NCBI GenBank assembly: GCA_963931925.1
Contig: OZ007570.1
Coordinates: 52,920,467-52,984,466 of the forward strand
Direction: 5' to 3'
Length of the DNA stretch: 64,000 nucleotides
Origin: Onchidella celtica
Lineage: Eukaryota; Mollusca; Gastropoda; Systellommatophora; Onchidiidae
The number at the start of each line of letters is the position of its first letter. Within the stretch, counting starts at the first letter, position 1. The position numbers and the translations under genes are program-made. The notes below the pieces were generated by a model. The model made no database searches. It had not been told where the DNA came from and saw only the letters and a program-made list of their open reading frames with translations. Positions 37,590-49,211 of the stretch are shown here, piece by piece.

Positions 37590-37643
<54 letters not shown>
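37590..37643. repeat. (CT)n microsatellite
   Basis: This is an uninterrupted CT dinucleotide run of about 54 bp. Confidence 0.98.
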
Positions 37644-37647
<4 letters not shown>

Positions 37648-40600
37648 TGCAGCTGCCTATAGCAGGGCCGTCTTAATGTACTATGGGCCCCTGGGCAGAT
37701 TCTTTTGTTATGTGCGGGACTTTCTTCCCCATTTCAATAACCACCAATGTAAATTTGCATGCATGGGGGCCCCCTAAACCCTTGATGCCCCTCTCAACTG
37801 CACAGTGTGCCCGTGCGTAAAGACAACTCTGGCCTATAGACTTTATTTAAAGTAATATTTCAAATAGACTGTCAAACAATGAAAACCGTTCTTCCAGTTA
37901 CATTTATCGGTTACCTGCATGGTTTGTTTCTTTTTCAGTTAGTCAAGATTGAAATTTAATTACAATGGTAAACATACCATGAGAATAATTTCAACATGAG
38001 TTATTTAGATATCCCTGGAGAAATCGGCTTTGTTTATTTTTTAACAAAATGCTTCAGTTTTATTCAGCATAATTAGTTTTTATAACTTGGGCAGTGCTTA
38101 AAAGTAAATAAAACCATCCATGGTTTAAATCATGCAGCGGTGTGGCATTCACAAATAGGTTAGATGCATGTGAACGGATAGTGTTTATAACAATAATGTG
38201 TTCGAACCAATTTGGGTATTATTTATTTTGGGTGGCCAAGTTTTGTTAACATGGTGTGAACTCAACATGTCAAGAAATATAACCAAGTTGTTTTGCACTT
38301 TTTGCCTGATTTGTGTTTCGTGTTTTGATATTTCCGTGAATATAAATCATATGATGAATTATCTCTTATGGTTAGCCTGACCGTATAAAGTAGACTAGAC
38401 CATACAATACCTAATACATTGGTTACGTTTTGGTGATATGTAAAACTATTTGTAGTTTAGCTTAACTGTGCCTATTCATACCGATGCAAATATAGCTAAA
38501 CCTGTATTTGCAGTTGCGATCAAATAAAGCTTGTTGCGAATTGTTTTTCGAATTTAAATCTCATTTCCACCATGCGGGACCATTTGCATAGCACGTTTAA
38601 TTTAGCAGTTTTAATAAGGGTCAACAAAATCGGACCCTCACATGGGGAATTAGTGGAGGAAAGAGGAACTTAGCGTGGCTATGGTAGAGTTTGGCAGAGG
38701 TCGAGCAGTTGTTAAAGGCATGCATTTATGCCAGGACCTATATAATAGTTAACTTTTTTTTTTTTTTAATAATTCTCAAATCTGTTTTACCCCAAAATAA
38801 GTCTCACTTTTACCACAGTATCAAAATCTCAATTTTTACTTAGTGAGATTAACCTAATGTGTGTGCTTCATTATGCTTCATTTTATTCATATCAAATCTG
38901 TTTTATTGCTGTCATGCATGGGTTATATTTTGATATCCATTTTAATCATAAAATTTGGATTTCAAAAAAATTAATATGTAAACCGTCATCCATTACTAAA
39001 GTTAAGGTTTCTTTTTTTGTGTGTTCATGCTGCTTGCCTCGTACTTTCTAAATTGTGTATGGTTTCTGTGTGTGTCTGAGAGTGTGTGAGTGTGTGTGTG
39101 TGTGGCTGTATGTGTATGTGGCGTTTGTATGTGTGTGTGCTTAGTTTTTCGTCTTTCGAGTCCCTGCAACTGAAAATTCTTAGTATTCATGTATTATTGC
39201 TTAATTCAAGGAGGTGCGTTTTTTTGTTTTTTGTTTCGTTATTCTCTTCTTTCAAGATATGGTATTCTAGATGATCAGTGCAACCAATATAATGGCATAG
39301 ATTATTAGTGTGAGAGGATGAACGATTTTCTATTTTTAATATGTGCCTTCATGGTAACGCTGGTGCGCGAGTAGGGGACGGCCACTCATAGTAGTTTATG
39401 GACACTTGGCCGAATACCATTAATTGGATTATTTCCCTTGTAATAGTAGCGCGGGACCCGTTATTCACATCACGGTGAAAAGCGCGCATTTTGATTGGTC
39501 AGTTGGAAATGTTGACCACCAGGCTTCCAACTCTTATATCATGGCTTTAAGTTCTTACAACTCGCTCCTTCGTTGTTATCCACCGACAGAAAGACGGGAA
39601 CCCGAATTCATTGTTGAGAGTAGGCAATACCCTATCGGTACAAAATAGGTATTTATGATAACGTTTGTTATCAACGGAGATACGTCATATTAATGGACTG
39701 AAATATCCCACACAAATCTGGCAAATGTTGTTAGTCCTGACACTTTGAAAATTTATATTAAAACTATTACCGGGTTTCTGGTATAAGTAGTCAGTTAGAA
39801 TTTTAGCAGCAAGTTTCTACTTTATAATGGTACCAATTTTGTTGTACTTTGATGCACATATCCTATTGAAATAATTAATAAGAGGGTCTCGGATTTAAAG
39901 CAAACTATGAGTTAGACGCATGTTATCCCCGATAATTCCAACCTGGGTCAAATTTATTCAATTATAGCTGGAGGGGACCATAGAGTAATTTCTGCAGTTT
40001 ACTGGGATACCTAATTGACTTTTGTGTGCACCCTTTTAACCGTACTGTAAATTCGATTGTGTTAGGACCCTAACCGGTTATGTTGTTCGGCTGGACTCAA
40101 TGTCCGAGCCTTTCACTTGTCCAACACTGGACTACGTAATAGCCCTCTCGGACGTCCGCGCTGGCTCATAAAGATGATGCCGGTTCGAGTGGTCAGTAGA
40201 CTCCATCAAAGACGCTGCAACAATAGGAAGCACAAGTGGACCTTGCAGTACAATAGACCGGCGGCGGCCTGCCGTGGTGCGCCTCGCCCAAAACATGGCC
40301 TAGTCCAGTTGCGCCAGTAGCAGAAAGACTTTGGCTTATGGCTGGTTGGGCTTTTTTTTGCTTGGTAGGGTTCTCCTATGCCTTTCTGTTTGGTAGTGAT
40401 ACCTTTGTTAGGCTTTTTGAATAAATAAGATTGCCAGCAGAACCCTGTGATTGTTAATCCTGTGTATCCTTAAGGGAGTTACTATTGAACCCAAGCAGTA
40501 ACCACATTAGCCACTCGTAGTTCATCCAACATTAGAAATAGGCACTGTCCTTTTGCACCGCTTCTCAGCTGTGTATAAAAACCAGCGTTTTTTCACACCG

Positions 40601-40973
40601 CTTTTTCAGCATGCGCAAACGCATTGTTGTGACTATACTTCACTTCCGCTCGCTGGTTTATAAATGAGACAAAGGAGCCTAGGCTTACACAGAGTCGCAA
40701 ATCTGCACTTGATTAGTTGATCTCGTCAATCGTCAATCTTCACTGATTCATTTGCGAACGGCAGGATACTCAATTTTAAAACTTGAAATTTCACCAGTTT
40801 TGTTATGAAGGTTGGAAGTTCGTTTGCAAGTTTTGACTTCTCACGAGCTTTAAAGGCTTTGAAGAGTCAACATACACTTGTTTTTCAATCTCAGATTCCG
40901 AAACGCTTGAAGGAAAAAACAAATCCAGAAAGAGAAAAATCGAGGATCGAATTTGTAGCAAAATGAAAATCTG

Positions 40974-41136
40974 AGAAAGAACGGCGGTTGTTTTGCACCT
41001 CTCCAAAGCGGTGAGAAAGAACGCGGCCAACAACGACGTTGTTTTGCATCTCTCCAAGGTGGTGAGAAAGAACGGCGATTGTTTTGCACCTCTCCAAAGC
41101 GGTGAGAAAGAACGCGGCCAACAACGACGTTGTTTT
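40974..41136. repeat. 40-bp minisatellite, left part
   Basis: Units contain cacctctccaaagcggtgag; starts near 40995, 41047 and 41087 give spacings of 52 and 40. One variant has a 12-bp insertion. The array continues on the other side of the LINE at 44089-44293, so the LINE split it. Open frames across it, with a repeated RCKTTA-type peptide, are artefacts of the repeat. Confidence 0.9.
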
Positions 41137-41153
41137 CATCATCATTGCCTTTC

Positions 41154-42402
41154 TCACCCTGGATCAGGGTATAGGCCACCAACAAACACTTTCCATCCCT
41201 CTCTATCATGGGCCAGCCTCTTTACATTATTCCAAGTCTTTCCGCTTCGTTGCACATCATTTTCTCTGGCTCCTCCACGTTCCGCGCGGCCTTCCTCTTG
41301 ATCTCTTGCCCTGGGGATTCCAATCCAATACCTTCTTCGTGATGCTGTTTCCTGGCCTCCTGAGAGTGTGGCCGATCCATCTCCATCGCCTCCTACCAAT
41401 TTCCTCTCTGACTGGGCTCTGTCTTGTTCTTTTCCATACAATTTCATTGCTGACCTTGTCTGTCCATCTGATCTTAAGTAGCTTCCTCAAACATCTGTTG
41501 ATGAAAACTTGGATTCTCTTTATGCAGGCCTGAGACGCATTCCAAGTCTCACATCCATACAACAGGACTGACTTCACGTTCGAGTTGAATATCCTCAGCT
41601 TTGTTTTTAGAGATATATCCTTGGTTCTCCAAATCTTGCTTAAGGACGTGAAAGCTGCCTGTGCCTTTCCAATTCGTGCGTTGACTTCTGCCTCTGTTCC
41701 TCCCTTATTGTCAATGATACTACCAAGATAGCAGAAGGACTCTACATCTTCCAGTGGTTGATCTCCTACTCTGACTTGTGCGCTTGGGGGTGCAACAATT
41801 TTTAGGACCTTCGACTTCGCAGGATGTATCCTCAATCCAATAGATTCTGGAATAGCTGTAGTCTTTGCTTGCATCTGGTCGTGTGTGTGCGACAATAGTG
41901 CCAAGACATCTGCAAAATCTAGATCGTCCAGCTGTGTCCATGGGGTCCATTGTATGCCATTTCTTCCTCCACTGGTGGTTTCTTTCATAAGCCAATCAAT
42001 CACCAGGACAAACAGAAATGGGGACAGCAAACAACCCTGCCTAACACCAGTCTTGATATCAAAGCTGTCAGTAAGCTCGCCATCGTGTACGACTCTGCAA
42101 CTTGTCCCGTCGTACATGCTCTTGATAAGGTTCACCATCTTCTCTGGGATTCCATAATGTCTCAATATTCTCCACAGTGTTTCTCTATCGATGCTATCAA
42201 AGGCCTTCTCGTAGTCAAGGAAGTTCACTATCAGTTGGGAGTTCCACTCTAGCGACTGCTCTACTATGATTCTCAGCGTGGCGATCTGGTCGGTGGTTGA
42301 TCGATTACTCCTGAAACCAGCTTGCTCCTCACGAAGTTTTGGGTCTGTTGCATTCTGTATTCGCTTGAGAAGAATCCGATTGAGGAACTTCAGGTTTTCC
42401 AT
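41154..42402 (-). pseudogene. LINE reverse transcriptase domain, truncated and mutated
   Basis: The RT part begins only at KFLNRILLKRIQNATDPKL, so the fingers region with the first motifs is missing. It retains GFRSNRSTTDQI, FLDYEKAFDSIDRETLW, GVRQGCLLSPFLF and the C-terminal GKRSRGRPRGTWR. The catalytic motif reads DFADVLALL, so the second aspartate is lost. The last residues (about 41154-41260, ending GGLYPDPG) follow in another frame. It belongs to the same element as the endonuclease part upstream. Confidence 0.9.
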
Positions 42403-43883
42403 ATTTTCCAGTAAGAGTCTTTGTAGTCTGGTAGAGGATCCTCATGTGTCCTCCTGTTGCTGCCTTCTCTGCTAACATTCCTATGAATTCCTCTTTGTCT
42501 TTTTTAATTGATTTTTTGACCTCTTTAGCTGATGCCCGGTACTCTTCCTGGTTACCAACTCCTGAGCTTCTTGTACGACTTGCATTTACCTGTTCTTTTA
42601 GGTCTCTTCTTATCCTTATCAAGTCCAGTGATTTTTGACTGATCCATTCCTTGTGTTCCACTTTCTTTTCCCCAAGAACATCCTGACATGTCGATGTAAA
42701 TACTCCTTTTACCGTAGCCCAGTGAGTCTCCAAATCTACTGTCTCTTCGAGGTCAACAAGGGGTTTGAATCTATTCCTCAGCGTCAGCTGGAACTCTTCC
42801 TTCTTGTCTCCATCCAGAAGGCTCACTTGAAACTTTCTCCTCTTTGTTCCTGCTCTGGTACCTTGTTTCTTGAGGCGGAGTTTGAGTCTTGCCAGCAGCA
42901 TGTGATGGTCAGATCCAACATCAGCTCCTCTCTGTACTATGACATCCTCCAGTGAGCGTCTGAAACGTCGGGTGATGCAAAAGTGGTCAATCTGGTTTTC
43001 AGTTACTCCATCCGGTGAAATCCAAGTGGCCTTATGGATCCTCTTGTGTGGGAATACTGAACCTCCAATCACATAGCTGTTAAATGCGCAGAAACTTGCA
43101 AACCGCTCTCCATTCTCATTCATTTGTCCCAAACCATTGCACCCCATAATGTCTTCATACCCTGTATTGTCCTGTCCTATCTTGGCATTGGCGTCTCCCA
43201 TTATAATGTTCACATCTTTTCTTGGCAATGTGTCAACTATTTCCTGAAGCTGGTTGTAGAAATCGTCCTTGTCCTCATCGGTTGCTTCATTTGTTGGGGC
43301 GTATATCTGCACAATGTTCATGTTGATGTTCTTGTTCTTTGTAGTAAATGATGCCAATATAATTCACATCTTTTCTTGGCAATGTGTCAACTATTTCCTG
43401 AAGCTGGTTGTAGAAATCGTCCTTGTCCTCATCGGTTGCTTCATTTGTTGGGGCGTATATCTGCACAATGTTCATGTTGATGTTCTTGTTCTTTGTAGTA
43501 AATGATGCCAATATAATTCTCCTTCCGTAGGGTTCCCATCCCCTCAGTGACCTCTGGGCGTGCTTGCTCAAGATGATCGCTACTCCTTCTGTATGCTTTT
43601 TGTCCTCCCTTCCAGAATACAAAATCTTTTCCCCAGAATTAAGTTGTTTCAGTCCGGACTGTATCCAGCGGGTCTCGCTAACTCCAAGTATGTGCAGTCT
43701 GTATCGCCTCATCTCCATTGTAACCTGGGCACTCTTTCCTGCTTCATACATGGAGCGGACATTCCACGACGCAATCCGGAGTGACTTGTTTGATGAAGGA
43801 GCAGTCAGGCCAGTGGAGTCCTTTCGGCTTTGTCCATTGTCCTTCATTGAATCTACAGGTGCAGATGCTCCCCCTTCTCCCAA
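42329..43883 (-). pseudogene. LINE endonuclease domain, frameshifted
   Basis: The N-terminal half of the LINE ORF belongs to the apurinic endonuclease family (craniofacial-development-protein-2-like annotation is common for such domains). The motifs SWNVRSMYEAGKSAQV, GVSETRW, QIYAPTNEATDEDKD, IMGDANAKIG and the C-terminal GSDHHMLLARLKL are all readable. It would nick DNA to prime reverse transcription. The frame is broken by a direct 154-bp duplication (43211-43364 and 43365-43518); 154 is not a multiple of three. Its 3' end runs out of frame at about 42370 through a deletion that joins it to the RT part. Confidence 0.88.
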
Positions 43884-44088
43884 GATAAAAGACTGATTTA
43901 AAGTATTTGCTTGTGTTTCTGTAACTGGTTTATTTTTACAGGGTGGGTAGTTGGCCCACCGCCAACTGGCTCTTCTCGGGAGACCAGGACCTTTGCACCT
44001 TTAGTCGCCTCTTACGACACGCAGTATCACGTCAGATGTATTCTTTGCTGTCCCTCTTCTGCAAGAGGGCCCCGCATCTGCATGGGCG

Positions 44089-44293
44089 GACGTTATTTTG
44101 CACCTCTCCAAAGCGGTGAGAAAGAATTGCGGTTGTTTTAAACCTCTCCAAAGCGGTGAGAAAGAACGGCGGTTGTTTTGCACCTCTCCAGAGCGGTGAG
44201 AAAGAATGGCGGTTGTTTTGCACCTCTCCAAAGCGGTGAGAAAGAACGGCGGTTGTTTTGCACCTCTCCAAAGCGGTGAGAAAGAACGCGGCC
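44089..44293. repeat. 40-bp minisatellite, right part
   Basis: Five units at exactly 40-bp spacing (44101, 44141, 44181, 44221, 44261) share cacctctccaaagcggtgag with one or two changes each. Confidence 0.95.
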
Positions 44294-46639
44294 TTAGAAA
44301 TAATGACCAATGTTCCAGCTACAATTAAAAAAACGATATAATCTGCCATAATCGTAAATTCGTAAATTTAATATATTACCTAATTTGCTTTGGTTGGATG
44401 TATTTAACCATTTCGATCATGACTCTGTTTTCAGATGAATACAAAGAGACAACAGTTTAAATTTTAACCCTTATATGAGCCAACAGAGAATAACTACATT
44501 GTCTAATCTACATACAAAATAATTATACACGGCCTCTTTAATGACAAATGAGTGCTTGGTAATAGAAATAATGTTTATTTAAATCTGATAATCCATTCTT
44601 TTGCCTGTGCAGCAATCCAATAATGTTCTTAAAAACAGAGGTTTTGAGTTGAACATCGATGGTGCCAGGCGCAAACCGGCTAAGTCCAAAAATTTCATAT
44701 TATTTTATATTGTACCAATTTATGAAGCCTGGAATCCTGCATCATATGTAAAAGTAGCTGTTACCATTATCCAGTAGAAATACTCAAAATAAGCATGTGA
44801 TCAAACCGGCTAAGTCCATTTCCCATTAGTTTTAGCGGCAGTTTTTTGTTTCTCCTGTAAAATTTGCTTATTTCGACTTGGCCTGTTTGCTCCTGACACC
44901 ATCGACATGTGGTCGCATGGCGATTTGTCTTTTGATATTTTATATTTATATTTTGTTGTTGTTGTTGTTTTTACTGTCCTTAAATTCAATATTATTTCAG
45001 AGTTTCTCAGAACAGTTTGGATCACCGAGCCACTACAAAGGCCACCTACACGCACACCCCAAACAGATGTCCCACAAAAAAGGTTGCTATTTAAATTATC
45101 ATGATCACTGAAGTCTTCAACTTCAAGGCCTAAATTCAGCATTTTTTAAGCATCTTTTTTCACACAAAGTATCATTTTCTCCTAAAAAATCTCTAAATAG
45201 CTCCACAATTTATGTTCAATTGTTATAAAACTTTGCTTTTGTCACATGTATCTTTTTATGGGAGTTTTTTTTTTTATTTGTATAGTCTTCAACTTTTATT
45301 TTTCTGCTGGAAATTACAGTTTTTCGTCAGATATTGCATACCGAAAAGTTAAAACAATGTAAAGTAATAACAATTTAATAGCAAAAATAATAATAATAAA
45401 AATATAATGATAATAATCTGTGATTTAAATGTAAAATGCTCCGATTGATTGAATGCCCTTGATCTGATCAATAAAAAATGAAAAGAGAAGAAATGAATAT
45501 CGTCATTCATTTTTACCGATAAAGATGAATGTTCAAGATGGCCGGTGCAATATGCGTTACCGCAGCAAAGGTAAAGTAAAATGTGGTTTCTTCCAAAAAT
45601 CATCCAAACAATTAAGTTTAAATTTTAAAGGAGCAAAATTCTGTTTTATTAAAGAAAATTATCATTTTCTGGCGAACATGCCCTAAGGAGGCGGAGGCAT
45701 ACTACTGAACGGGCGGAGGTGACTATTCGTAGATGACTGCGGATAGCCCGTGGCATAATCGTAGATGACTGTCAGTAGCCACTGCACAAAAACACTGAAC
45801 AACTAACTGCCAGTCTGGGAGAAGCAGAGTGACGTTTCGTGGAAGATGCGCTACTTCCTGATCTGGATTCGTGTTCAGAAAAGAACGAACATCATTCCTG
45901 TGATAAAGTGATATTTCTGTCTGGTGCTGCAGTTTTTGGTATTTTCCGCGTTTTCTTGCTATTTTGTCACTTGACGAAAGACAGTGTGGGCAGCTGAACT
46001 TAAATCTAGTGGCAAGGTAGGCACACATCTTGGAACTCAGTGCAGTGAGTGCTCCTGAAACTGAAAGAAAGTCAAAATGAGAAGGTGAAAGTGATTGTCA
46101 GTGTCACTAAAAAGTTTCTCAAGCAGCTTCCCCCCCCCCCCCCCGAATTCTTGGTTTCCTTAAGGAGTACTGTGAAATAAAACTTCTAAAGGGTGGAAAC
46201 ACAAACTGTCACCAACGTGATGAGGGTTTGGATCAGAGTTGGGGATAGATTTCTGGGTCAAGACTAGGGCCCAGTAGGGGTTGCAGTTAGTTACATTCTA
46301 AATGATTTCTGTATGTGAGTAACATCTGAATTGGGTCATCTGATTTCATGAAATATGCAAAATAATGAGAAATACTGTTTTTGGGAAGGGTTCCATACAT
46401 CATGACCATGCAGTCAAGAGGCCCAATCCTTAACGCTAATTCTATCCCAATTCCTGTTGTTATCCTACCCTATTGTCTGTATTGAATCTTTATCTTATCC
46501 TTAACCTTACCCCCTTGCATTTTCAAACAGTAAACAAAAAGAAAAAGAATTGTAAGAGTTCAAACTGGCCAGGATGCCAGGGAACTCTTTCCTTGATTTC
46601 TTGTGCATGGTCAGAACACAGATAATAAAAGTTGCTTCT
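44294..46639. other. Intergenic sequence, no gene recognised
   Basis: AT-rich with simple repeats. A 101-codon minus-strand frame at 45723-46028 contains CPHC and may be transposon debris, but I cannot assign it. Confidence 0.4.
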
Positions 46640-46654
46640 GGGCGATTCCAAGCA
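46640..46654 (+). repeat. Left terminal inverted repeat
   Basis: GGGCGATTCCAAGCA is the exact reverse complement of 49212-49226. Confidence 0.75.
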
Positions 46655-46943
46655 AGTAGTTCCCGAAGGCAAAATTTTCAGAATGGGTTTGTAACCGTGT
46701 CCATGGTTTTAAATTACAGGTAAAAGACTCTAGGTTGAAGATCCCCATATTAATTTTTCGAGTTTTAGAAGGTCAAGGTCATTATTTTATTCGTTATTGA
46801 GTGTTAGGTAAAAACTGGCCAGAATTTCACTCTGGTCCAGAAAGTAGGTGCATGTTTTAAAACATCTGCTGAAGGTCCTGGTTTATAATTAGGATGCAGC
46901 CTTATTGTCTACATTATACTGTTATAGCCCCTTTATAAAGGAA

Positions 46944-47195
46944 CAATTGTAGGAAGGTCTTCCGCCCGTCCGCGCCAGACAAGAAAATACAACTACCCCA
47001 GCCCCTTTTCGCCTAATTAGTCAATCTGACTACTGCCCATTGATACAAACTGACTAGACCCTCACGCCCCCAGGTCCATCTGACCATTCCATGTGTTATG
47101 AGTTTAAATTGATAACAGTGACAATGTGTAACCGTAAGCTTTACTTAATAGCGGTAAAAATTATGGCGCGGACGGGTGGAAGACCTCCCCAATTG
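46944..47195. mobile_element. Small foldback/MITE-like element
   Basis: Arms of about 32 bp pair head to head. The left arm (46944-46976) starts CAATTGTAGGAAGGTCTTCC and the right arm (47165-47195), read backwards, starts CAATTGGGGAGGTCTTCC; both end CGTCCGCGCC. The 252-bp unit has no coding capacity and lies inside the larger transposon. Confidence 0.75.
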
Positions 47196-47424
47196 CACAC
47201 CAGTTTTGTTGAACTGGGTATTTTAGTATTGACAGAATTTTAGAAAACAAATGAGGTTAGTTTGTCATGCCGTAACGTTTTTTTCCCTTTTTTTAATGTA
47301 TAAACTTAAAAACTCAAAATACCCTTTGAACTGACTTATGGCCAGCTGCAGGGTATGAGATACACAAACAAAATTTAAACAAAATTGGTTAAAAAATAAA
47401 AGAGCTGTCAATAATTGAAACAGC

Positions 47425-47450
47425 GTCACGCTGTAACGTTACGGCGTGAC
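47425..47450. repeat. Palindromic pair of the 14-mer GTCACGCYGTAACG
   Basis: The forward copy 47425-47438 and inverted copy 47437-47450 form a near-perfect 26-bp palindrome centred on AACGTT. Further forward copies are at 47264, 48860, 49038 and 49200. Confidence 0.85.
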
Positions 47451-47695
47451 AGGTGATTGTCAATCTGATGAGTGACAATATATCCATGCTTAATTTCTCT
47501 ACATCAAACTTGTTTTCCAAAATCAATTAAAAAAAAGACATTCCTGGCTCACATAGATAATGGTTGAAGTCTTTGAACTATAGAAAATGTGTGTATTTTG
47601 TGATAATGAATGATAAAATTTATGTTAAATTATTTTTTATTTTATGAACTGTTTTGGCTGAAAAGATGGAAAGAATGTAATTGTACAAGTAGATT

Positions 47696-48688
47696 TTGCA
47701 GAAAATTATTCTATTATACACCAAAACAAAATCCAAAGTGCTCATTGGCGCCACGAACAAGTGTCACTGTTCACAACTTGTGCTGGATTTTAACAAAAAT
47801 GTTGCCAGCTCCTGTGTCTTTGTAACAGATGATTTGAATCATGACAAAGTAACCGTTGTCTTTTTTATCAGAAAATTGATCACCACACTGCAAACTGAAC
47901 ACAAAGAAATTGAAAATGTCAGCATATTTTCAGATGGTGCCGCTTCCCAGTTTAAGCAAAAATTTGTCCTCTCCTATCTTACTGTATTGAAAAATGAGCT
48001 GAAAGTAAATCTGTCCTGGCATTTCTTCGCAACGTCTCATGGAAAGGGTGCATTGGATGACGGGGGGGGGGGGGTGAAAAGGAGAGTTCGGATTTCAAAT
48101 TTGGCAGGGCAGGTTGTTTGAAATGCAAAGGACTTTTCAGAAGTTGCCAGTAAAAGGTCATTGAAGACTAAAGTCATTTTTGTGGCTTCTGAGGACATCA
48201 GAGCATCAGAAGGTAGCCTATCTGAAATTTGGGAAAATATGCAACCAATTCCCCAACACAAAATACACATTTTGTCAAAGCTTTCCAGCCCTTTAAAGTT
48301 GAGTATTCTCTCCACAGTAAAAAAAAAACAAACTGTTAGCATACACGTCTTCAAGCCTTTTCAAAGCAAGTCTACATCTCATGAATCCACTTCTGCTGAA
48401 AGAAGTGACCCACTTATTGGTGATTTTGTTGTGGCCATAGTTATGGGAAAATCTCGAACCAAAAACTTTGTAGCTCAAGTGATTGAGAAATCTGAATTCT
48501 TTATTGAAGTTCATTTTTTGAAATCTGGAAAACAAATGGGGCCACTATTTTTTTCAGAAAATTCTTTTGATGTATTAGCAAACATGCTTTCTTTTAGTAG
48601 AAATCAACTTGTTTATAAATTGTTTTTCTATCTTTCTTTCTTTCTTTTTTTTTTGCTTTTTACTATGTTCATGTTTTACGTTTATTGA
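47696..48688 (+). pseudogene. Transposase-like ORF with HGKG motif, one internal stop
   Basis: The frame is open over about 330 codons except for a single TGA at 48119. The first part reads VTDDLNHDKVTVVFFIRKLI, IFSDGAASQFKQKF and WHFFATSHGKGALDD. The pattern FSDGAASQFK followed by FFATSHGKG...DG..GG..KR recurs in transposon-derived proteins of many invertebrates, probably an RNase-H-fold nuclease. A poly-G run (48061-48074) encodes four glycines at the place of the usual D-G-x-G-G. The second part ends with GDFVVAIVMGKSRTKNFVAQ and a hydrophobic tail. No ATG is near the start and a TAG precedes it, so the N-terminal part is missing or lies in another exon. Confidence 0.65.
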
Positions 48689-49211
48689 TGAAAGAGTTTT
48701 TAAGAGTTACATAATTGTACAAATACAAAAAGCCTACCTTAAATTTACAAATTTTTTGTTAATAAAATCCAGATTCCTAAAAATAAAGAAAAACCAGGAA
48801 CGGTACATTGTAATATTTTTTTCTTTTTTTTTGCTATGTTCAGTTGATTTTTTTATATTGTCACGCCGTAACGGTCACTTTTATCCTTCTCTCATATAAA
48901 CTTAAAAACCATTAACTTTGCTACCATTATAGTAACTAAGTTTGTCCTTTTACCCATCACATATGTAAAGATGGGACCATCTAGGGGAGGTGAATTTTAC
49001 AACTAAAGTTTATGACCAAAAAAAAATTGGCTTTTTCGTCACGCCGTAACGGTCAAGGGTTTGACCACCTCATTAACTTTTGATTCTGTTTCTCTTGGTG
49101 CCATCCTGAAAATAATAAATCCTAGTTTATTAGTTTATAATTTTAAGTCTGTACTGTTACTAATAATCCTTCTAGAAAAGATAAAAGGCAAAAAAGTGTG
49201 TCACGCCGTAA

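Larger units (their letters stand above)
33118..40970. other. Region upstream of the UNC80 start codon, no gene recognised
   Basis: This stretch must contain the UNC80 leader exon(s) and promoter, but I cannot place them. It holds CTAGAT hexamer runs (36208-36240, 36626-36660), a CT microsatellite (37590-37643), a GT-rich stretch (39060-39150), a possible small inverted-repeat element at 34090-34535 and a unique-looking GC-richer block at 40060-40320. None of the short open frames has convincing coding character. Confidence 0.5.
41137..44088 (-). mobile_element. RTE-like non-LTR retrotransposon (LINE), broken
   Basis: This 2952-bp element encodes an AP-type endonuclease followed by RT on the minus strand, with a short (ATG)n tail at its 3' end as in the RTE clade. 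The body is flanked by an imperfect 11-bp target duplication, gacgttgtttt at 41126-41136 and gacgttatttt at 44089-44099, lying inside a minisatellite. The copy is dead: a 154-bp tandem duplication shifts the endonuclease frame, a deletion removes the endonuclease-RT linker and the first RT motifs, and the RT active site reads FADV instead of FADD. Confidence 0.88.

Noticed and set aside
38998..39190. His/Thr-rich minus-strand frame
   Set aside because: It is simply a translated GT/CA-rich simple repeat.
40060..40531. TGTTAGG...CCAACA block with AATAAA, considered as a solo LTR
   Set aside because: The flanks show no target duplication, and no second copy is present in the window; too weak to annotate.
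40803..41301. Several open frames with repeated RCKTT-type peptides, also at 44001-44349
   Set aside because: They run over the 40-bp minisatellite; since 40 is not a multiple of three, all frames yield similar repetitive peptides.
45723..46028. 101-codon minus-strand frame with a CPHC motif
   Set aside because: No second metal-binding pair, no recognisable family and no splice support; left as anonymous sequence.
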